Assembly (NCBI GenBank): GCA_003647095.1
Contig: QMME01000318.1
Span: forward strand, 1 to 5,113
Source: Deltaproteobacteria bacterium
Lineage (GTDB): Bacteria > Myxococcota > B64-G9
Direction of reading: 5' to 3'
Length of the DNA stretch: 5,113 bases
A model generated the notes under the pieces. That model was not told the DNA's origin. It did not search any database and saw nothing but the letters and a program-made list of their open reading frames with translations. Shown one piece after another: positions 1-5,113 of the stretch; position 1 is the first letter of the stretch; every line of letters starts with the position of its first letter. The position numbers were made by a program, and so were the translations under genes.

Positions 1-1419
1 TACCCCTACGGCTGCACCGAGCAGACCATGAGCCGCTTCCTGCCCGATCTGGTGGTAGCCCGGGCTCTGCAGGATCTCAAGCTGGAAAACCAGCAACTGG
101 ACGAGCAACTGCCCAGATACATCCGGGCCGGACTGGCTCATCTGGCTCACCTGCAGCACGGCGACGGCGGCTGGGGTTGGTGGACCAACGACTCCTCCGA
201 TCCCTTCATGACCGCCTACGTGATCTACGGGTTGGCCCTGGCCCGCCGGCACGGTTGGAAGGTGTCAGACGATCTTTTCAAACCTGCGGTTGCCTGGCTC
301 AAGCGACAGGTGAACCGCATCCGCGAGGAAAACTTGCGGGCCTATGTCTTGTACAGCCTGGCACTGGCCGGGGTGAAATACGAATCGATGCTGCTCAAGC
401 TGGCATCCTCCGACCGGCTTACCGATTACTCCCGGGCCTTGCTGGCCAGCGCACTGTTCGAACTGGGCAAGCACCAGCAAGCCGCGCAAGTGACCGGACG
501 CCTGGTGCAAGCGGTGCACACCTCTGACGGAACCGCCTGGTGGGGCCAGGTGAAATCGGCCGGCTGGCGTCGCGACGCGGTGGAAAGCACCGCCGCGGTG
601 CTGCGCACCCTGTTGCAGAACCAGCCTCAAAGCGAACTAGTTTCCCGGGCGGTACGCTGGCTGCTCAAGCAACGCCAGGGTAAAGCCTGGTATTCCACCC
701 GAGATACCGCCATGGCCGTCTACGCCCTGGTAGATGCCCTGCGCCAGAACGGGGCCGGAGAATACAACGCCAGGGTGGGATTGAAGCTAAACGGCAAGGA
801 ACTCCCCGCGCATCGCTTCACCAGCACCGAAGTGCTGAAACCCAGCGTGGCCCTGGCCCGGGGTGTTGCCGCCCGTACTGGAGGCAACGAGTTTACCCTC
901 ACCCGCCAGGGCCAGGGAGACTTGTTCTACAATGTCTCGCTGGATTACTTCGGTCGGGAGAAGGAATTCTCTCCCCGTGGCGACAAGGTCCGGGTAGAAC
1001 GCCGGCTGTACCGGTTACTGCGCGAGGAGACGGCCTCGGGTTGGAAGTTCAGCAAACAGCGCCTGCCAGCAAGGCTGCAGCCCGGTGACGAGGTACTGGT
1101 GCTGCTGCAGGTCAGTGCCAGCCAAGATGCCGACTACGTCATGGTAGCCGATCCCCTGCCGGCGGGAACCCGCCCGGTAGACCGGGATGCCGGTTACCGC
1201 CTGGAGTACCTGCGACTGCCGGGCGTACACCGCGAGTTCCGTCAGGACCGGGCCCTGTTTTTCATCAGGCACCTGCGCCGGGGAAAGTTGCACCTGGCAT
1301 ACATCCTGCGTGCCGAGTTGCCCGGTACTTTCCAGATGCTGCCGGCGCGGATATCGCTGATGTACGATCCACAAATCTCCGGCACCTCGCGCAATCACCG
1401 CCTGGTCATCGGAGAGTGA
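1..1419 (+). CDS. Bacterial alpha-2-macroglobulin, C-terminal part (5' end outside window)
   Basis: The frame is open from base 1 to TGA at 1417-1419, giving 472 residues of a protein that in this family is usually about 1500-1900 residues, so most of it lies upstream. The first residues read YPYGCTEQTMSRFLP: Cys5 and Gln8 form the CxEQ internal thioester, which covalently captures attacking proteases after bait-region cleavage. Family hallmarks of the helical thioester domain follow: GGWGWW near residues 56-61, STAAVL near 196-201 and WYSTRDTAMAVYAL near 230-243. From about residue 255 the beta-rich C-terminal domains begin, with DPLPAG near 383-388 and a terminal MYDP motif near 454-457. 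The protein is expected in the periplasm, probably lipid-anchored, but the signal peptide is not in view. It matches the YfaS/MagD side of the family, supported by the DUF2135 gene 4 bases downstream. The family call is secure; the subfamily and the target proteases are unknown. Confidence 0.95.
   Translation, partial: YPYGCTEQTMSRFLPDLVVARALQDLKLENQQLDEQLPRYIRAGLAHLAHLQHGDGGWGWWTNDSSDPFMTAYVIYGLALARRHGWKVSDDLFKPAVAWLKRQVNRIREENLRAYVLYSLALAGVKYESMLLKLASSDRLTDYSRALLASALFELGKHQQAAQVTGRLVQAVHTSDGTAWWGQVKSAGWRRDAVESTAAVLRTLLQNQPQSELVSRAVRWLLKQRQGKAWYSTRDTAMAVYALVDALRQNGAGEYNARVGLKLNGKELPAHRFTSTEVLKPSVALARGVAARTGGNEFTLTRQGQGDLFYNVSLDYFGREKEFSPRGDKVRVERRLYRLLREETASGWKFSKQRLPARLQPGDEVLVLLQVSASQDADYVMVADPLPAGTRPVDRDAGYRLEYLRLPGVHREFRQDRALFFIRHLRRGKLHLAYILRAELPGTFQMLPARISLMYDPQISGTSRNHRLVIGE
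1411..1416 (+). promoter_or_regulatory. Ribosome binding site for the DUF2135 gene
   Basis: GGAGAG lies inside the last codons of the alpha-2-macroglobulin gene, with its GGAG core 9 bases before the ATG at 1424. It supports that start and suggests translational coupling of the two genes across a 4-base gap. Confidence 0.7.
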
Positions 1420-1423
1420 AGTC

Positions 1424-2155
1424 ATGCGTGCGCTGCTCGTTACCATGGTTCTGGTGCTGGTGCTACCGGCCGCTGCTGCCCCGGACGGAGAAGGTGAGCC
1501 GCCCACGGTGGAGATCGAGCAGCCGCTGGGAGGTTGGTCGACCAGCCGGGTGATTACCGTCAGTGGTACCGTCAGCGACGAATCCATCAGCCTGGGACAG
1601 CTGGTGGTCAACGGTTATGCGCGCACCCTGAGCATCAGCGGTGGGCACTTCCAGGCCAGCCTGGTGCTCTCGCGCGGGGCCAACAGCATCGAGGTGGTGG
1701 CCAGCAACCGGTATGGCGAGGGGCGGGACCGGGTAAGTTTCTTCTCCGACGTGCCCCCGGTGGACATGCAGGTGGTTCTCAGCTGGGATACCAATGGCAC
1801 CGACGTGGACCTGCACGTGGTAGATCCCACGGGCGAGGAGTGCTACTACGGGCACCGCCAAACCCGGCTGGGCGGCACCCTGGACGTCGATGATACCGAC
1901 GGGTTCGGGCCCGAGGTGTTTACCCTGGCTCATGCCGCCAGCGGCAGCTACCGGGTACGCGTGAAGTATTACTCCAGCCACGGCCATCCGCAGACCGTGG
2001 CCCGGGTTCAAGTGGTAATGTTCGAGGGCACCGCCCGGGAGCAACGCCTGGAATTTCTCAAGCTGCTCACCAAGACGGGAGACAAGGTGGACGTGGGAAC
2101 CTGGAGAGTCGAAGGTGACCAGGCCGACATCGCGACCACCAAGAAGGGGGGATAA
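1424..2155 (+). CDS. Secreted Ig-like + DUF2135 (YfaP-type) protein
   Basis: The product has 243 residues. Residues 1-19 are a signal peptide: Arg2, a Leu/Val core, then an Ala-rich cleavage zone near 17-19. There is no lipobox Cys, so a soluble periplasmic or secreted protein is expected. Residues about 27-107 look like a bacterial Ig-like beta-sandwich (VSGTVSD, VVNGY and GANSIEVVASN pattern). Residues about 114-232 are a DUF2135 domain: LSWDTNGTDVDLHVVDPTGE at 119-138, then GGTLDVDDTDGFGPE at 150-164. Cys140 is the only cysteine in the mature part. E. coli YfaP carries DUF2135 and is encoded beside the A2M gene yfaS; the same pairing here supports the call. The biochemical role of DUF2135 is not established; binding to or assisting the macroglobulin is an inference. 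Start choice rests on the RBS at 1411 and the signal peptide. Confidence 0.88.
   Translation: MRALLVTMVLVLVLPAAAAPDGEGEPPTVEIEQPLGGWSTSRVITVSGTVSDESISLGQLVVNGYARTLSISGGHFQASLVLSRGANSIEVVASNRYGEGRDRVSFFSDVPPVDMQVVLSWDTNGTDVDLHVVDPTGEECYYGHRQTRLGGTLDVDDTDGFGPEVFTLAHAASGSYRVRVKYYSSHGHPQTVARVQVVMFEGTAREQRLEFLKLLTKTGDKVDVGTWRVEGDQADIATTKKGG
2143..2152 (+). promoter_or_regulatory. Ribosome binding site deciding the Nif3 start
   Basis: The purine run GAAGGGGGGA overlaps the last codons of the DUF2135 gene and ends 7 bases before the ATG at 2160. It favours that start over the in-frame upstream ATG at 2115, which would add 15 residues that do not look like the family and would overlap the upstream gene. 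Confidence 0.6.
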
Positions 2156-2159
2156 CTAC

Positions 2160-2930
2160 ATGACCGAAAGGACCGTGCTGCTCGACTATCTCGATGAGCT
2201 GCTGGGCAGCGAAAGATTTCGTGATGCTTGTCCCAACGGCCTGCAGGTGGAGGGACAATCCCAGGTGGAAGTCATTGCCACCTGTGCCTCGGTGTCGCTG
2301 GATTTCTTCGAACAGGCGGTGGAAGAGGGTGCCGAGATGTTGCTGGTACACCACGGCCTGTTCTGGCATGGTGACAGCCGGGTAATCGACGGCTGGCTGG
2401 GACGACGCCTGAAGATCCTGCTGGAGCACGAGTTGAACCTGGTAGCCTACCATCTGCCTCTGGATGCTCATCCCCAGCTCGGCAACAACGCCTGCCTGGC
2501 CCGACTGGCCGGCCTGGTAGACTGCCATTTCGACATCGGCTACCTGGACGGAAACGCCATCGGCTGCCGGGGAGTACTGGAGGAACCGTTGCCGCTGGAG
2601 GATTTCGTAGAGGGGCTGAGCAATGAGATCGAATCCCCGGCCCGGGTGCTGGGCCTTCCTCCCCGGGGCCCGGTGCAAAGAGTGGCGGTGATCTCCGGCA
2701 GCGGCGGCACTCCGGCTCTGCTGGAAGAAATCGCCCGGGCGGGCTGCCAGGTCCTGGTAACCGGTGAGGTCAAGGAACAGTCGGTGGCCCTGCTCCGGGA
2801 GATGGGACTGGTGGCGGTGGTGCTGGGACATTACAACTCGGAGAAGCACGGGGTGGTGGCTTGTGGAGATCACCTGGCCGAGCGTTTCGGCCTGTCGGTA
2901 GTACACGTAGACGTTCCCAACCCGGTCTAG
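2160..2930 (+). CDS. Nif3-like dinuclear metal centre protein (DUF34, YbgI type)
   Basis: The product has 256 residues, typical of the short bacterial form (E. coli YbgI is about 247) without the middle insert of the longer Gram-positive form. Hallmarks in order: CPNGLQVEG at 24-32, LVHHGLFWHGD at 62-72, HLPLDAHPQLGNN at 98-110, VAVISGSGG in the middle, TGEVKEQ further on, GHYNSE at 223-228 and the family-typical end VPNPV. His64, His65, Asp102, His224 and Glu228 correspond to the dinuclear metal ligands of the family, so the site appears intact. There is no signal peptide, so the protein is cytoplasmic. The family is nearly universal, its in vivo role is unsettled, and it has been loosely annotated as a GTP cyclohydrolase I type 2 homologue, which should not be taken as the function. 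It follows the DUF2135 gene by 4 bases and precedes the kinase by 23, in an otherwise envelope-directed cluster. Confidence 0.93.
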   Translation: MTERTVLLDYLDELLGSERFRDACPNGLQVEGQSQVEVIATCASVSLDFFEQAVEEGAEMLLVHHGLFWHGDSRVIDGWLGRRLKILLEHELNLVAYHLPLDAHPQLGNNACLARLAGLVDCHFDIGYLDGNAIGCRGVLEEPLPLEDFVEGLSNEIESPARVLGLPPRGPVQRVAVISGSGGTPALLEEIARAGCQVLVTGEVKEQSVALLREMGLVAVVLGHYNSEKHGVVACGDHLAERFGLSVVHVDVPNPV

Positions 2931-2935
2931 CTTCC

Positions 2936-2941
2936 GGGAGG
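2936..2941 (+). promoter_or_regulatory. Probable ribosome binding site for the kinase
   Basis: GGGAGG lies in the 23-base gap after the Nif3 stop, 12 bases before the ATG at 2954, which is slightly long. It supports 2954 over the in-frame ATG at 2861, which lies within the Nif3 gene and would add 31 Arg/Gly-rich residues before the usual IGRYRLLEKIG kinase beginning. Confidence 0.5.
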
Positions 2942-2953
2942 CGTGGCGGGTAC

Positions 2954-4429
2954 ATGCAAGCTGGGCAGTCGATAGGGCGTTACCGGTTGCTGGAGAAGAT
3001 CGGCAAGGGAGGAATGGCCGAGATCTTCAAGGCCAGCGAGTCTCTGCCCGGTGGCCAGAGTCGCACCGTGGCCATTAAGAGATTATTTCCCAAGCTCAGT
3101 GCCGATCGCGAATTCGTGGGCATGTTCGTCAACGAGGCCCGCATCGCCGCGGAGATGAGGCATCCCTGCATCATCCGTACCTACGACCTGCTTAATTACG
3201 GCTCCTACTACTACATAGTCATGGAGTATCTGGAAGGGATGGACCTGGAAGACCTGGTCATCCTGCGTGCTCCGGAGGGAATGGCCTTGTCGCTGGCGGA
3301 GATTGCCCTGGTGGTGCACGAGGTGGCCATGGGCCTGCACTACGCCCATGCCCGCACGGACAGCAGTTCGGGCCCGGTGGTGCATCGTGATATCAGCCCG
3401 GGCAACATCCTCTTGGGCACCGGCGGACAGGTGAAGATAACCGACTTCGGAATCGCCCGGGCAACACAGTATGCCTCCTTTACCCGGCCGGGAATTCTCA
3501 AGGGCAAGTACGAGTACATGGCTCCGGAGTATGTCAAGGGTGATCAGTTCGACGGACGGGCCGATCTGTTCTCCCTGGGAGTGGTACTGTACGAACTGCT
3601 CACCGGCAGCAATCCCTTCGCAGGGGTAACGCCGCACGATGTCTGGAGTAGAATCCTTCGGCACGAGCCTGCACCTCCCAGCAGTGTCGTCCCTGGCGTT
3701 CCCGCACTCATGGACAAGGTCGTGGAACGGGCCCTGTGCAAGAATCCCCGCCGGCGTTATCACAGCGGCGAGGAGTTCGCCGCCGTGTTGACGGGATTCT
3801 TCGACGATCCCGGCCCGGAAAAGGTACGCTTCGCTCTAGGTGAGCGAGTGAAGCGGGCCATGCACCCGAGCCGGGAAGGAATCGATTCGGGGGAGATGGC
3901 GCAGTTCCTGCCCCCGGAGACCGAGCGCGGCGACAGCACGCGCGAGGTGTACCTGGACGAGTTGCTGGAACTGGTGGAGCCGGTGGAAGTGCCTCGACCA
4001 CCTCCCCTGGCCAAGGCCGAGGCGGACGTGACCGTGCCCAAGGGGATGCAACCGCTGAAGCTGCGCCACCGTATTCGCTGGCTGTGGCTGGTAATGATCG
4101 TAGTACTGGTGGCCGGTGCAGTAGCGGGCTACTACTTTTTCCTGCGCACGCCGCGGGGGTTCCTGACGGTGACCTCGGACCTGCGGGCGGAAATCTTCGT
4201 GGACGGTAAGCGCCTGGGTCTGGCGCCCGTGGAGCACATGCCCCTCGAAGTAGGGCGGCATTCCATCGAGGCCCGCCGGCCGGGCCGTCAGCAAGCGAAG
4301 ACCTACCATCGTCTCATCGAGGAGGGCAAGCATGTGACCCTCAAGGTGAAGTGGAAAACTCGACGTCGCAAGGCGCGACGCAGCGGCCGCCGGTGGCGCG
4401 GTCGCCGGGGGCGCAAGCGGGTCCGTTGA
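2954..4429 (+). CDS. Membrane Ser/Thr protein kinase with C-terminal PEGA domain
   Basis: The product has 491 residues. The Hanks-type kinase domain spans about 10-282: glycine loop IGKGGMAE at 16-23, VAIK with Lys42, Glu61 of helix C, catalytic loop HRDISPGNIL at 144-153 (Asp146, Asn151), DFG at 164-166, activation loop with LKGKYEYMAPE at 182-192, and DLFSLGVVLYELLTG. The core ATP- and metal-binding residues are present, so it should be active, although the usual catalytic-loop Lys is Ser148. A Pro/acidic linker (about 283-370) leads to one membrane span at about 377-397, preceded by basic LRHRIR, which predicts the kinase inside and the C-terminus outside. Residues about 402-466 are a PEGA domain (EIFVDGKRLGLAPVE, then PLEVGRHSIEARRPG), a fold often found on envelope-facing parts of such kinases. 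The last 22 residues hold 13 Arg and 2 Lys. HRDxSPxN kinases with PEGA are common in Myxococcota. Substrates are unknown; envelope neighbours suggest an envelope-linked signal. Confidence 0.94.
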   Translation: MQAGQSIGRYRLLEKIGKGGMAEIFKASESLPGGQSRTVAIKRLFPKLSADREFVGMFVNEARIAAEMRHPCIIRTYDLLNYGSYYYIVMEYLEGMDLEDLVILRAPEGMALSLAEIALVVHEVAMGLHYAHARTDSSSGPVVHRDISPGNILLGTGGQVKITDFGIARATQYASFTRPGILKGKYEYMAPEYVKGDQFDGRADLFSLGVVLYELLTGSNPFAGVTPHDVWSRILRHEPAPPSSVVPGVPALMDKVVERALCKNPRRRYHSGEEFAAVLTGFFDDPGPEKVRFALGERVKRAMHPSREGIDSGEMAQFLPPETERGDSTREVYLDELLELVEPVEVPRPPPLAKAEADVTVPKGMQPLKLRHRIRWLWLVMIVVLVAGAVAGYYFFLRTPRGFLTVTSDLRAEIFVDGKRLGLAPVEHMPLEVGRHSIEARRPGRQQAKTYHRLIEEGKHVTLKVKWKTRRRKARRSGRRWRGRRGRKRVR

Positions 4430-4454
4430 CGGTGGTTGGAAAGAAAAAAATACT
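4426..4454 (+). promoter_or_regulatory. Possible sigma70-like promoter at the kinase/transpeptidase junction
   Basis: TTGACG at 4426-4431 matches 5 of 6 bases of the -35 consensus, and AATACT at 4449-4454 matches 4 of 6 bases of the -10 consensus, with a 17-base spacer. The -35 overlaps the kinase stop codon, and the -10 lies within the proposed transpeptidase signal peptide. The A-rich stretch stands out from the GC-rich surroundings, but a chance match is quite possible because the same bases encode the basic n-region of the signal peptide. Confidence 0.2.
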
Positions 4455-5113
4455 CCTGTCATTCATGCTGCTTCTCCTGGCAGAGGCGGTGGTGGTAGCG
4501 GCCGGGGAGCCAGCCGTCCCGGTCCGTAACCAGCACTGCCTGCGGGATCAACTGGCAGGTGGTGCTGGAGAAGGGCCGTTTACCGCCCGGGACGCTTTCA
4601 TGTTGGGAGACGTGCGCAGCGGCCGGCTGCTGTGGTGGTACAATCGCAAGCAGCTGGCCGGCCGAGCCTGGCAACCGGGCAGTGTATTCAAGCTGGTTGT
4701 GGCATATTCGCTGCTGGTCGACCGACACTTTGACCCCGCCAGCGTTTACGATTGTCGTGGCAACGGCAACAGGGATCCCGGCACCAACTTGCCGCGTTGC
4801 TGGCTGCGCTACGGACATGGAGCGGTCAACCTGGCGCGGGCCCTGGCGGTATCCTGTAACCTCTATTTCGCCCACTACGGTTCCCTGCTGGGAGCAGAGG
4901 CCATCCTGCGCCAGGCCCGCAACCTGGGGCTGGGGCGTAATACCGGTACAGACCTGGGAGGCGAGGTTGCCGGCAGCCTGCCCCGGGCCCTGGGGGACGA
5001 TGAAATGGGACGCTTCGCCACCGGTCAACATCCACGCCTGCTGGTCACCGCCGCCCAGCTGTTTTCCTTGATGGCCGCCATTGCCAATGGTGGCGAGTTG
5101 GTGGCACCCATGA
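4432..5113 (+). CDS. Penicillin-binding transpeptidase, N-terminal part (3' end outside window)
   Basis: The frame is open to the window end, giving 227 codons. The best start is GTG at 4432, two bases after the kinase stop: it yields the signal sequence MVGKKKILLSFMLLLLAEA with possible cleavage after Ala24. TTG at 4426 is an alternative. ATG at 4465 loses the basic n-region. No strong RBS is seen, so translation may be coupled to the kinase. Motifs: PGSVFK with the predicted acylated Ser84 and Lys87 of SxxK, SCN at 141-143 as SxN, then NTGTDLGGEVAGSLP, and GQHPRLLVTAAQL with AAIANGG, the stretch that precedes the KTG motif, which lies outside the window. It should cross-link peptidoglycan in the periplasm. 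Only 83 residues precede the active Ser, so there is no room for a glycosyltransferase domain or for the large N-terminal domain of most class B enzymes. Bacterial A2M genes are known to neighbour a PBP gene (PBP1C), but this protein is built differently. Exact family unknown. Confidence 0.85.
   Translation, partial: MVGKKKILLSFMLLLLAEAVVVAAGEPAVPVRNQHCLRDQLAGGAGEGPFTARDAFMLGDVRSGRLLWWYNRKQLAGRAWQPGSVFKLVVAYSLLVDRHFDPASVYDCRGNGNRDPGTNLPRCWLRYGHGAVNLARALAVSCNLYFAHYGSLLGAEAILRQARNLGLGRNTGTDLGGEVAGSLPRALGDDEMGRFATGQHPRLLVTAAQLFSLMAAIANGGELVAPM

Noticed and set aside
2115..2159. Upstream start of the Nif3 gene at 2115
   Set aside because: It would overlap the DUF2135 gene by 41 bases and add 15 non-family residues; the ATG at 2160 has a strong purine-rich RBS.
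2067..2906. 279-codon open frame on the - strand covering the Nif3 gene
   Set aside because: It mirrors a well-supported + strand gene, has Gln/His/Arg-rich composition with no recognisable motif, and is explained by the GC-rich codon use of the real gene.
2861..2953. N-terminal extension of the kinase from the ATG at 2861
   Set aside because: It would lie almost entirely within the Nif3 gene, adds an Arg/Gly-rich segment unlike kinases, and the ATG at 2954 gives the normal family beginning.
2931..2953. The 23-base gap between the Nif3 and kinase genes as a promoter or terminator site
   Set aside because: It is too short for a complete promoter and has no hairpin with a T-tract; it holds only the probable RBS.
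3083..3763. 226-codon open frame on the - strand inside the kinase gene
   Set aside because: It is antisense to the kinase catalytic core, with no family resemblance and no plausible start context.
4364..4380. Perfect 6-base inverted repeat with a 5-base loop near the kinase 3' end, considered as a terminator
   Set aside because: There is no T-tract after it, it lies within the Arg codons of the kinase tail, and the transpeptidase gene follows directly; repetitive Arg codons explain it.
4459..5031. 190-codon - strand frame and the 170-codon + strand frame at 4559-5071 in the transpeptidase region
   Set aside because: The frame beginning at 4432 contains SxxK, SxN and other transpeptidase motifs in order and runs through the region, so these are out-of-frame shadows.

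Overview
The window is a GC-rich stretch that is coding almost end to end. It holds five genes, all on the + strand, with intergenic gaps of only 4, 4, 23 and 2 bases, so it reads as one operon or the inside of a larger one. Both outer genes are cut by the window edges. No RNA gene, mobile element, CRISPR array or convincing terminator was found, and there is no gene-free stretch longer than 23 bases. The organism is a Gram-negative-type bacterium. The kinase (HRDxSPxN catalytic loop, single membrane span, C-terminal PEGA domain) and the alpha-2-macroglobulin/DUF2135 pair are most reminiscent of Myxococcota or a related 'deltaproteobacterial' lineage; this assignment is an inference from protein style, not proven.

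Layout: (1) bases 1-1419, the C-terminal part of a bacterial alpha-2-macroglobulin, beginning almost exactly at the intact CxEQ thioester motif. (2) 1424-2155, a secreted Ig-like plus DUF2135 (YfaP-type) protein. (3) 2160-2930, a Nif3/YbgI (DUF34) family metal-binding protein with all expected metal ligands. (4) 2954-4429, a membrane Ser/Thr kinase with a PEGA domain and a very arginine-rich C-terminal tail. (5) 4432 to the window end, the first 227 codons of a secreted or membrane-anchored penicillin-binding transpeptidase with SxxK and SxN motifs but an unusually short N-terminal region. No complete start-to-stop reading frame exists for this last gene inside the window; it was found by translating the open frame to the edge.

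Together, four of the five products belong to the cell envelope. The A2M and DUF2135 proteins match the core of the E. coli yfa-type cluster (yfaP/yfaS). The transpeptidase echoes the known association of bacterial A2M with a penicillin-binding protein (PBP1C), but here it has a different architecture. The kinase could connect an envelope signal to the cytoplasm. The Nif3 protein is the odd one out, being a cytoplasmic housekeeping-type protein. The most interesting points are the composition of the cassette (protease trap, DUF2135, kinase and transpeptidase), the Arg-rich tail predicted to lie outside the inner membrane, the minimal transpeptidase, and a promoter-like sequence with an A7 tract at the start of the transpeptidase gene.
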